NCBI GenBank assembly: GCA_002329405.1
Contig: DCTE01000077.1
Coordinates: 15,269 to 20,358 of the forward strand
Direction of reading: 5' to 3'
From: Ruminococcaceae bacterium UBA1448
Lineage (GTDB): Bacteria > Bacillota > Clostridia > Oscillospirales > Ruminococcaceae
Length of the DNA stretch: 5,090 nt
The notes beneath the pieces are model-generated. The model did not search any database and was not told the origin of the DNA. It saw only the letters and a program-made list of their open reading frames with translations. The translations under genes were made by a program, and so were the position numbers. This document shows, piece after piece, positions 1-5,090 of the stretch; positions within the stretch are counted from its first letter, which is position 1, and each line of letters starts with the position of its first letter.

Positions 1-702
1 CCCTTCCGGGAAACTGCCGCTCAGACCCGCCGTAACCAACAGACTGCCCGGTTGAAGCCCTGCGTCTCTTGCAATCAGTTCCATTCGGGTGAGTCCTTCC
101 TTTGCAAGAGTCAGATCGCCGGTGACATTTCCGCTGTCCCCGGTATCCGAACTGACCGCCCCGACATTGCATTCAGGCGACAGGATTGTGACCACTCGCG
201 ATGTGACCGAACCCAACTCTCCGATATAGCCGACCAGTCCGTCCGCTGTGATTACCGGGTCATACAGCGAAATCCCGTCCAGGCTTCCGCGGTCGATAGT
301 AAAAGATTGAAAATTATCTGGTGTCCGCGCGATAACTTTTGCATCAATTAATTCCAACTGGGGATCTTCCTGTCGGATTTCCAGCATCTCCCGAAGGCGT
401 TTGTTTTCATTTTCCAGCGACTGATAGGAAATCAGCTGTTCCCGCAGACGGGTAATCTCCTCCCGCAGTTCAATATTTTCCTGATAATTTTCCTGCGCAT
501 GAAAAAACACACCGGCAAATTCGGTAAAGCTGTCAGACACCTCCTGTGTCAGCAGCTGGAAAGGATACAGCAGCGCTGAAAGCACCTTTTCCGGCAGCGT
601 CTGCAATCCACCGGAACGGGCGGAAAAAATCATAATCCCGGCAAGCAGCGCAGCTGCCGCCATCAGCAGCCTGCCGCGCTTTCCGCCAAAAAACTCCCGC
701 AC
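1..702 (-). CDS. mreC: Rod shape-determining protein MreC (3' end cut by window edge)
   Basis: MreC is a bitopic membrane protein that links cytoplasmic MreB filaments through MreD to the cell-wall elongation enzymes outside the membrane. I translated this frame by hand: 234 codons are open to the left edge with no stop. Residues 1-10 are short and basic (GKRGR), 11-28 are a hydrophobic membrane helix, about 68-110 are charged and heptad-like (ENIELREEITRLREQL, ENENKRLREML) and should form the dimerising coiled coil. The beta-domain follows from about 117: VIARTPDNF, then IDRGSLDG, DGLVGYIGE, and near the edge LLVTAGLSGSFPEG, which matches the family's conserved G-L-x-G-x-F-P-x-G turn. Usual length is about 280-300 residues, so some 50-60 are missing. 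The start is GTG at 702, chosen because AGGAGG lies 7 bases upstream and the membrane helix follows at once. It begins 40 bases after the mreB stop, in the canonical order. Identification is secure. Confidence 0.95.
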   Translation of the reverse strand, partial: MREFFGGKRGRLLMAAAALLAGIMIFSARSGGLQTLPEKVLSALLYPFQLLTQEVSDSFTEFAGVFFHAQENYQENIELREEITRLREQLISYQSLENENKRLREMLEIRQEDPQLELIDAKVIARTPDNFQSFTIDRGSLDGISLYDPVITADGLVGYIGELGSVTSRVVTILSPECNVGAVSSDTGDSGNVTGDLTLAKEGLTRMELIARDAGLQPGSLLVTAGLSGSFPEG

Positions 703-709
703 CTTTCCG

Positions 710-715
710 CCTCCT
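710..715 (-). promoter_or_regulatory. Ribosome binding site fixing the GTG start of mreC
   Basis: On the minus strand a perfect AGGAGG sits 7 bases before the GTG at 702-700. No in-frame ATG lies at a suitable distance: the first internal ATG is codon 14, inside the membrane helix. The site therefore decides for the GTG start. It lies in the 40-base mreB-mreC gap. Confidence 0.85.
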
Positions 716-742
716 TTCCCGGCACTCCCATCTTTTCAGCAG

Positions 743-1795
743 TTATCCTGTCGGTTCGCTGTTATACCGCGGCACATCCTCTTCGCTGAGGGCATCCGCC
801 ATCGCATCCAGATTATCCAGCACCAGCCCCGCGCCAACTGCGACACAGTCCAGCGGATTCTCAGCAATGTGCACCGGCATGCTGGTTGCATGATGAATCA
901 GCCGGTCAATCCCCCGCAGCAATGCACCACCGCCAGTCAGTGTAATGCCCCGGTCGATGATATCTGCCGACAAATCAGGCGGCGTCCGTTCCAGGGTGTA
1001 GTGGACTGCGTCCACAACCTCCGACAGAGGGTCCTGCAACGCCTGACGGACCTGCTGAGAAGTAATGGTAATCGACTGTGGCAGACCGCTGAGCAGATTT
1101 CGTCCCTTCACTTCGATGGAAAGCTCACTTTCTCCATCCCCATTGAGCGGAACTGCGCTGCCAATCTCAATTTTAATCCGTTCTGCCGTCGGTTCACCAA
1201 TCAGCAGATTAAAGTTCTTCCGTACATAGGCAATAATAGCCGCGTCAAATTTATCGCCGCCAACCCGGATGCTTCTCGACGCAACGATACCACCCAACGA
1301 AATAACAGCTACCTCGCTCGTCCCACCGCCGATATCGACAATCATTGACGCTGTCGGTTCGGAGACCGGCAGTCCTGCGCCAAGTGCCGCCGCCATCGGT
1401 TCTTCAATCACCAGCACCTTGCGGGCACCAGCCTGTTCGGTCACATCCCGTACCGCTCTGCGCTCAACACCCGTCACACCTGACGGCACACAGATCACCA
1501 CACGGGGACGGATCAGAAAGCTGTTCCCGGCGGCACGGCGAATCAGATCTTCCAGCATACTGATCGTAATATCAAAGTCCGCAATGACGCCATCCCGCAG
1601 CGGGCGAACCGTTGCGACTGAATCGGGTGTCCGTCCAAGCACCGCCTTTGCCTCTTCACCGACGCAGCGAACCTTATCGGTCTGCACATCGACCGCGACA
1701 ACGCTCGGTTCGCGGATGATAATTCCGTGTCCTTTCATATATACAAGGGTATTGGCCGTTCCCAGATCAATCCCGATATCTCTTGTAAAAAACAT
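743..1795 (-). CDS. mreB: Rod shape-determining protein MreB (bacterial actin)
   Basis: MreB is an actin-fold ATPase that polymerises on the inner face of the membrane and directs lateral peptidoglycan synthesis with MreC, MreD, RodA and PBP2. The 350-residue product shows the full actin/Hsp70 nucleotide-binding set: phosphate-1 loop IGIDLGTANTLVY at residues 7-19, the block RDGVIADFD at 67-75, VPSGVTGVERRAV at 103-115, the catalytic-glutamate region IEEPMAAALGAG at 130-141, phosphate-2 loop VDIGGGTSE at 153-161, GGDKFD at 179-184, and the adenosine motif LTGGGALLRG at 286-295. Bacterial MreB proteins are usually 330-347 residues; the small excess is an acidic, low-complexity tail after about residue 330. 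The start ATG is preceded by GGGAGG at a spacing of 7 bases. Adjacency to mreC argues for MreB itself rather than the Mbl or MreBH paralogues. It lies 35 bases downstream of maf. Confidence 0.97.
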   Translation of the reverse strand: MFFTRDIGIDLGTANTLVYMKGHGIIIREPSVVAVDVQTDKVRCVGEEAKAVLGRTPDSVATVRPLRDGVIADFDITISMLEDLIRRAAGNSFLIRPRVVICVPSGVTGVERRAVRDVTEQAGARKVLVIEEPMAAALGAGLPVSEPTASMIVDIGGGTSEVAVISLGGIVASRSIRVGGDKFDAAIIAYVRKNFNLLIGEPTAERIKIEIGSAVPLNGDGESELSIEVKGRNLLSGLPQSITITSQQVRQALQDPLSEVVDAVHYTLERTPPDLSADIIDRGITLTGGGALLRGIDRLIHHATSMPVHIAENPLDCVAVGAGLVLDNLDAMADALSEEDVPRYNSEPTG

Positions 1796-1830
1796 TCCTC
1801 TGCCTCCCTTTGTGCCTGTTCTACAACTGC

Positions 1831-2439
1831 TCAGCCTTCCGGCAGCAGACCCATCTCCCGGAGTTCACGCATCAATCGGGCGACGGGAAGCCCGACTACA
1901 TTGTTGTAGTCGCCTGCAATCTGTTCCACCAGCAGGCCGCCGTATCCCTGGATGCCATAACTACCCGCCTTGTCAAACGGCTCGCCGGTATCCAGATACC
2001 GTTCGATCTCCGCATCGGTCAGCAAATAAAACCGAACCTCCGTCTCAACCGAAAAAACACGCTCCAAAAGCTGGCTGCCCGACCAGGCCATAACAGTGAC
2101 AGCTGTGATCACCCGATGGGTACATCCAGACAGCTGCCGGAGCATCCGCGCGGCATCCGCACGGCAAGCAGGTTTGCCCATTACCTCACCGTCAGGCGAT
2201 ACAACAATCGTATCACCGCCGATCACGCAAATTTCCTGCTGTGGATTCTCTTCCCTGCACCGGATGAACACCTCCCGTGCTTTTTCATGCGAAAGAGAAC
2301 AGACAATCTCACCGGCATCCAGTCCATCCCGCTGCATGCTCTCTTCGTCAAACCGGGAAGGTATCACCGTAAATTCCGGCAGGATCATTCCCAGCAGTTC
2401 CCGTCTCCGGGGTGAACCGGAACCTAAAATATATTTCAT
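1831..2439 (-). CDS. maf: Maf family nucleoside triphosphate pyrophosphatase (dTTP/UTP type)
   Basis: Maf proteins hydrolyse nucleoside triphosphates to monophosphate and pyrophosphate in the cytoplasm; the YhdE-type branch acts on dTTP, UTP and modified pyrimidine nucleotides, and Bacillus Maf over-production affects septation. The 202-residue product has the family motifs in order: N-terminal GSGSPRRRELL at 6-16 (usual form ASASPRR), the catalytic loop GGDTIVV at 74-80 with D76 as presumed general base, GKP at 88-90, LSGCTHRVITAV at 103-114, TGEPFDKAGSYGIQG at 151-165, and IAGDYNNVVGLPV at 174-186. R11/R12, T77 and Q164 sit where YhdE-type specificity residues are expected from memory of the family, supporting dTTP/UTP rather than m7GTP preference. 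I chose the ATG at 2439 (MKYILGSGSPRR) over the in-frame TTG at 2445 because the family begins a few residues before the first strand; the ribosome binding site is unclear. Maf directly upstream of mreB is a well-known gene order. Confidence 0.93.
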   Translation of the reverse strand: MKYILGSGSPRRRELLGMILPEFTVIPSRFDEESMQRDGLDAGEIVCSLSHEKAREVFIRCREENPQQEICVIGGDTIVVSPDGEVMGKPACRADAARMLRQLSGCTHRVITAVTVMAWSGSQLLERVFSVETEVRFYLLTDAEIERYLDTGEPFDKAGSYGIQGYGGLLVEQIAGDYNNVVGLPVARLMRELREMGLLPEG

Positions 2440-2450
2440 ATGCAAACCAT

Positions 2451-2475
2451 CACCTGTTTTCAGGCGTTCTCCTTT
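2451..2475 (-). promoter_or_regulatory. Possible structured translation-initiation region of maf
   Basis: In the 40-base gap between the DUF4321-like gene and maf, a strong Shine-Dalgarno sequence AAAGGAG (2475-2469) has no start codon at normal distance. It is followed by a hairpin at 2466-2451: stem CGCCTG/CAGGTG (six pairs, one of them G-U) with an AAAA loop. The weaker AGGTG lies inside the 3' arm. The maf ATG at 2439 is 29 bases from GGAG linearly but 13 if the hairpin is looped out; the TTG at 2445 would be 7. Seen in sequence; any regulatory effect is inference. Confidence 0.35.
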
Positions 2476-2479
2476 ACCA

Positions 2480-2743
2480 TCACAGTTTCCGTCCCCAGCG
2501 CAGATAAGCGCCCAATGCCGCAGCCAAACAGATCAGCCGGGCAACATTCAGTTCCACATAAACGCCCAGATTCAGCCGGATAACCGACAGATTGAGCGTC
2601 ACCGCCTCGGGATAACCAAAGCCAATCGCATCGCCCCAGCAAAGCCAGCTGAGGAAACTGGTCTGCTGCGCAACCCGGGTCAGCACCGCGCCCATGATCA
2701 GCCCGGCCATCAGAAAGAGCAGAAATATCAGTGTCCTTTTCAT
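2480..2743 (-). CDS. Small two-helix membrane protein, DUF4321-like
   Basis: This 87-residue protein has no known function. It has a hydrophobic helix at about residues 4-22 (starting after MKR), a middle loop with FGYPEAVTLNLSVIRLNLG (42-60) and a second helix at about 60-82, ending in the basic WGRKL. The pattern of a short protein with two membrane spans joined by a loop carrying a proline and an L-x-L-x-V-I-x-L-x-L-G stretch fits my memory of DUF4321, a family found in Clostridia and commonly next to maf and the mre genes; the neighbourhood agrees. The ATG at 2743 lies 4 bases after the dut stop and has AAGG, within GGAGAAGG, about 8 bases upstream, so translation is probably coupled to dut. 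An in-frame GTG at 2806 would add 21 residues overlapping dut and is not supported. A role in the elongation complex is only guilt by association. Confidence 0.8.
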   Translation of the reverse strand: MKRTLIFLLFLMAGLIMGAVLTRVAQQTSFLSWLCWGDAIGFGYPEAVTLNLSVIRLNLGVYVELNVARLICLAAALGAYLRWGRKL

Positions 2744-2747
2744 TTGA

Positions 2748-3212
2748 TTAACCTTCTCCGCCAGCAGTCTTGCCGGTCGAACCAAATCCGCCTGCGCCCC
2801 GCTCACTTTCCGGGAGCGGTTGACCGGCCGGAATCTCTTCCACTTCCGGCAATAAAACTGGTGTTACGACCATCTGCGCCACCCGCTCACCAGGCGCCAC
2901 CGTATAAGCCTCCTGCGAATGGTTGTACAGCGGGACCATCAGTTCTCCGCGATAGTCGCTGTCGATTACACCGACACAGTTGGCAAGTGCCAGCCCATGA
3001 CGGGAAGCAAGCCCACTGCGGGGATAAACCATCCCTGCTGTCCCTTCTGAAAGGACAACTGCAACGCCGGTATGAATCATCACCGTTTCACCTGGCTGCA
3101 CTGTAACCGGCTCGCTGCCGCACAACGAGAGGTCAAAACCCGCACTCTGCCGGGTCGCCCGTGAAGGGATGACCGCATCCGGGCGGAGTTTCTGAAAATA
3201 AATTCTGTTCAT
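2748..3212 (-). CDS. dut: dUTP diphosphatase (dUTPase, homotrimeric type)
   Basis: Dut hydrolyses dUTP to dUMP and pyrophosphate, keeping uracil out of DNA and supplying dUMP for thymidylate synthesis. The 154-residue product carries all five motifs of the trimeric family: I, AGFDL at 24-28 (F26 where many have Tyr); II, PRSGLA at 64-69; III, GVIDSDYRGEL at 81-91 with the water-activating D84 and stacking Y87; IV, PGERVAQM at 107-114; V, RGAGGFGSTG at 138-147 with the lid F143. A short Gly-rich tail follows. The length is normal for bacteria. The start is the ATG at 3212 (MNRIYFQKLRPDA), preceded by GGAG at 8 bases. The frame stays open upstream to a TTG at 3338, but those 42 extra codons give a low-complexity, Lys-rich sequence unlike the family and lie over the probable promoter region. 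It appears to be the first gene of the dut-DUF4321-maf-mreB-mreC operon. Confidence 0.96.
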   Translation of the reverse strand: MNRIYFQKLRPDAVIPSRATRQSAGFDLSLCGSEPVTVQPGETVMIHTGVAVVLSEGTAGMVYPRSGLASRHGLALANCVGVIDSDYRGELMVPLYNHSQEAYTVAPGERVAQMVVTPVLLPEVEEIPAGQPLPESERGAGGFGSTGKTAGGEG

Positions 3213-3220
3213 GCTTCTTT

Positions 3221-3224
3221 CTCC
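3221..3224 (-). promoter_or_regulatory. Ribosome binding site fixing the dut start
   Basis: GGAG on the minus strand, 8 bases before the ATG at 3212 and followed by a purine-rich AAAGAAG stretch. Together with where the family's homology begins (MNRIYF), it settles the start against the upstream in-frame TTG at 3338 and ATG at 3317. Confidence 0.7.
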
Positions 3225-3228
3225 ATTC

Positions 3229-3256
3229 TTTCTATGCGGTGGAAAACTATTGTCAA
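3229..3256 (-). promoter_or_regulatory. Candidate sigma-A promoter for the dut-mre operon
   Basis: A perfect -35 hexamer TTGACA (3256-3251) is preceded by an A+T-rich run resembling an UP element (GAAAAAATCAATAT). The best -10 is only TAGAAA (3234-3229, four of six matches) at a 16-base spacer. Transcription would start near 3222, giving a leader of about 10 bases that begins inside the GGAG ribosome binding site; this is unusually short and lowers confidence. The position ahead of the operon and the drop in G+C support some promoter here, even if not exactly this one. Confidence 0.3.
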
Positions 3257-3337
3257 ATATTGATTTTTTCACGAGAAGATTGTCATTTTTCCCCGCAAGG
3301 GTCGATTTTTCCACCATTTCAACCTTGTTTTCCACCA
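3238..3337. repeat. Three copies of GGTGGAAAA upstream of dut
   Basis: The nine-base core GGTGGAAAA occurs on the minus strand at 3336-3328 and 3315-3307 (these two share TGGTGGAAAA and are 21 bases apart, two helical turns), and once inverted on the plus strand at 3238-3246, inside the spacer of the candidate promoter. A partial copy, GGTGGA, lies on the minus strand at 3385-3380. Read the other way, TTTTCCACC matches the DnaA-box consensus TTATCCACA at seven of nine positions. A regulator-binding site is an inference. Confidence 0.45.
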
Positions 3338-3362
3338 AATATGCCGTAATGGCAGTTCAATC

Positions 3363-3395
3363 CCGGTGAATAATCCAAATCCACCGGCAGTTTTT
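3363..3395. terminator. Hairpin just after the U32 gene, weak terminator candidate
   Basis: The arms CCGGTGAA (3363-3370) and TCCACCGG (3380-3387, plus strand) form an eight-pair stem with one wobble around a nine-base loop. On the plus strand it is followed by CAG and five T (3391-3395), so it looks terminator-like against antisense transcription. In the direction of the U32 gene it begins 6 bases after the stop codon but lacks a following T-run, so it may only stabilise or pause the transcript there. Confidence 0.3.
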
Positions 3396-5090
3396 ACATA
3401 ACCCCTCGCATATACAGTCCACGGGTATATTCTCTCAAAGGCCGCTGTTGTTTCCAGCAGTCCATGATCTCTGACACTTCGCGGGCAGATTCGATCGTAA
3501 AATCCAGCAGTGCAAAGTCAAATCCAACCAGTTCCTGCTGTTTATCGGTCATCGACAGCGGCAGGCTGTTGAGCAGGTAGCTGACCGCGTTTTCGCCTGA
3601 CAGGATATCTTCCTTCCAGCACCGTACCGGGAACCGGGTCTGTGTACGGTCGGTCAGAAAACCTTTCCCACCGCACTGCCTGCATCCGATTTGTGCCCGG
3701 ACGGGGCAGTTGCGCAATGCCATCAGTGCCATCCGGCCATAGGCATATATTCCGCAGGGAATCCCGGATTTACGGACAACAGCCGACAGCTGTCCCAGCT
3801 TTCCTTCAGGAGATAGGACAGCCGCTGACAGTCCAGTCTTTTCCGCCTCGAACAGAGCCGCGCTGTTGGCAAGGTTCAGATAGGGTCCGCCCACCAGCGA
3901 AAAGCCTGCTTCTTTACCCATCTGAATATGGGCGCCGCTCTCACAGTACAAGGTGTTGAACCCCAGCGATTTAAGCCGGTCAAGCAGACAAATACACTCA
4001 TCCTCCCGATAGGTCAGCCGCGGCAGGGCCGGAAGAATGCGGTCCACCACAGCGGCAAACCGTCCTGTACCGGTAAATTCTCCCGATTCTGCCAGCCGCG
4101 CTACCAGTGCAGCAGGAAGAATGATCTGATCTGCCATTCCACAGACTGCTTCCAGCTGGCTTTCGTCCACGCATTTGCACCAGACCGCCGGATGATCCGC
4201 AAGCTGGCGTTTCTGTCCGGCAGCAGCCCGCAAAGCGGTGGGAGAGGTTTCCACAAATCTTCCTGACGGCTGCTGCCGCAGCTGATCCAGCTGCTGTACC
4301 GCATCCCTGCGCAGGGCATTGAGCTGAGAAGCCTTGATCATCAATCCATCGTCCAGCAAAACGGTCAAAGCCGCGCTGTCAGGCAGATAATACGGAGTCC
4401 CGCCCAGCTTTTCCAGCTGACGAACAATATAGGCCCGGTCAGCCGGCCGGGCATCTCCAGCCGCCTGCTGAGGCGGCTCACCGGTTACCGATACCGTATG
4501 TTCCCCATCCGAAAGACGCAATACAATCGGTTCCCCGCACAGCATCTCAAACGACACCGATACCGGAACCAGCAGGTTTTCCTTATGATACAATCCCCGC
4601 AATCGGGTAAAGACATCCGCAGCCGCGGTCACATCCTCCCGGGTACGGAATCCAAACATCTCCCGGGTACGCTGGCCGGTAAAATACCCGTCGGTAAAAC
4701 CGCTCCGGGAGAAAACAGCCTGCAAAGTTTCCAGATCGGGCGTCTCCCCATTCAAAGCCTGGCGGCAGGCGGTGACAGCGGCGGCCACATACTCCGGCCG
4801 CTTCATCCTTCCTTCAATCTTGACAGAAGTAACCCCCATCCGGGCAATCTGCGGCAGCTGCAAAGTCAAATCCATATCCCGCAACGACAGCACATTTTCT
4901 CCAAATGACTTTTTGCCGCACCCGCTGCATCCGGCTGTAAAGGGCAGCCGGCAGGGCTGGGCACACTGACCCCGGTTGCCGCTTTTGCCGCCGATCGCGG
5001 CACTGAGGTAGCACTGACCGGAAACCGACATACAATGCGCGCCATGGACAAAAATCTCCGTTTCCAACGAGGTTGACCGGACGATCTGTT
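3394..5090 (-). CDS. U32 family protein (peptidase U32, DUF3656 type), 5' end cut by window edge
   Basis: This gene encodes the last 564 residues of a long U32-family protein; the frame is open to the right edge, so the true start lies outside and the TTG at 5067 is not it. Numbering from the first full codon (5088): the U32 signature E-x-F-x-x-G-A-x-C-x4-G-x-C-x-L-S spans 11-29, followed by GGKSGNRGQCAQPCRLPF with C42 and C46, further cysteines C54 and C57, KIEGR at 90-94, then FTDGYFTG. A DUF3656-like beta-rich insert covers about 174-287. The C-terminal part contains NCP-x6-C-x2-C (C461, C469, C472) and C490, LLNSLPL, and ends in YTRGLYMRGVM. U32 proteins were named as collagenase-like peptidases, but characterised bacterial members (RlhA, TrhP, UbiU/V) are iron-sulfur proteins in RNA or quinone hydroxylation; the DUF3656 architecture is closest to RlhA, which hydroxylates a 23S rRNA cytidine. 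The family is certain, the substrate is not. Full length is probably near 720 residues. Confidence 0.92.
   Translation of the reverse strand, partial: QIVRSTSLETEIFVHGAHCMSVSGQCYLSAAIGGKSGNRGQCAQPCRLPFTAGCSGCGKKSFGENVLSLRDMDLTLQLPQIARMGVTSVKIEGRMKRPEYVAAAVTACRQALNGETPDLETLQAVFSRSGFTDGYFTGQRTREMFGFRTREDVTAAADVFTRLRGLYHKENLLVPVSVSFEMLCGEPIVLRLSDGEHTVSVTGEPPQQAAGDARPADRAYIVRQLEKLGGTPYYLPDSAALTVLLDDGLMIKASQLNALRRDAVQQLDQLRQQPSGRFVETSPTALRAAAGQKRQLADHPAVWCKCVDESQLEAVCGMADQIILPAALVARLAESGEFTGTGRFAAVVDRILPALPRLTYREDECICLLDRLKSLGFNTLYCESGAHIQMGKEAGFSLVGGPYLNLANSAALFEAEKTGLSAAVLSPEGKLGQLSAVVRKSGIPCGIYAYGRMALMALRNCPVRAQIGCRQCGGKGFLTDRTQTRFPVRCWKEDILSGENAVSYLLNSLPLSMTDKQQELVGFDFALLDFTIESAREVSEIMDCWKQQRPLREYTRGLYMRGVM

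Noticed and set aside
52..351. Plus-strand open frame of 99 codons
   Set aside because: It lies wholly opposite the mreC beta-domain, whose conserved residues are read on the minus strand.
1269..2093. Plus-strand open frame of 274 codons opposite mreB and maf
   Set aside because: Its product is Pro/Ser/Arg-rich low-complexity sequence without recognisable motifs, and it lies opposite strongly conserved MreB and Maf coding sequence; it is a by-product of G+C-rich codon use.
2480..2806. GTG at 2806 as start of the DUF4321-like gene
   Set aside because: The added 21 residues overlap the 3' end of dut in another frame and are not membrane-like; the ATG at 2743 has a good ribosome binding site and the first helix follows directly.
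2096..3106. Plus-strand open frame of 336 codons opposite maf, the DUF4321-like gene and dut
   Set aside because: It spans three real genes on the other strand, has no family motifs, and its composition is typical of an antisense frame.
3249..3285. ATTGTCA repeated 30 bases apart, resembling a Spo0A-type box
   Set aside because: The match to the TTTGTCGAA-type box is partial and seven-base repeats in A+T-rich DNA are not remarkable.
3342..3354. Small TGCC/GGCA hairpin in the U32-dut gap
   Set aside because: Only four base pairs, with no T-run after it on the minus strand; too weak to call a terminator.
3394..5067. TTG at 5067 as the start of the U32 gene
   Set aside because: The frame is open upstream to the window edge and the U32 signature begins only three residues later, whereas the family has a long N-terminal barrel portion before it; the gene is truncated by the window.
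1..5090. Search for tRNA, rRNA, CRISPR, insertion sequence or phage signals
   Set aside because: No such structure was seen; coding sequence on the minus strand fills nearly the whole window.

Overview
The window is an ordinary bacterial chromosomal segment in which every supported gene reads on the minus strand. It suggests a Gram-positive Bacillota member of class Clostridia, possibly the Oscillospirales. The grounds are the strong AGGAGG-type ribosome binding sites, a moderately G+C-rich composition judged by eye, a small protein that looks like DUF4321 lying next to maf, and a U32 protein of the long clostridial type. The lineage is inferred from these features and not from any search.

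In transcription order (right to left) the window holds: (1) the C-terminal part of a long U32-family protein (5090 to 3394) whose start lies off the right edge; (2) a 181-base, locally A+T-rich intergenic stretch with a hairpin, a repeated GGTGGAAAA motif and a possible promoter; (3) dut, a trimeric-type dUTPase; (4) a two-helix membrane protein resembling DUF4321, beginning 4 bases after dut; (5) maf, a nucleotide pyrophosphatase; (6) mreB, the actin-like cell-shape protein; (7) mreC, which starts with GTG at 702 and runs off the left edge after 234 codons.

Genes 3 to 7 are separated by 4 to 40 bases, each with a usable ribosome binding site or a plausible translation start, and almost certainly form one operon. 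It would join nucleotide-pool cleaning (dUTPase removes dUTP; Maf removes non-canonical or excess pyrimidine nucleotides) to the rod-shape elongation machinery (MreB filaments and the MreC periplasm-side scaffold, with mreD expected next off the left edge). The maf-mreB-mreC order is a known conserved arrangement. radC, often found between maf and mreB in Firmicutes, is absent here. The U32 protein, probably an RlhA/TrhP-like RNA-hydroxylation factor, is upstream on the same strand and may be a separate transcription unit.

I found no convincing undescribed system, no mobile element, no CRISPR array and no RNA gene. The points worth a second look are small: a repeated motif upstream of dut, a hairpin between an isolated Shine-Dalgarno sequence and the maf start, and the cysteine pattern of the U32 protein.
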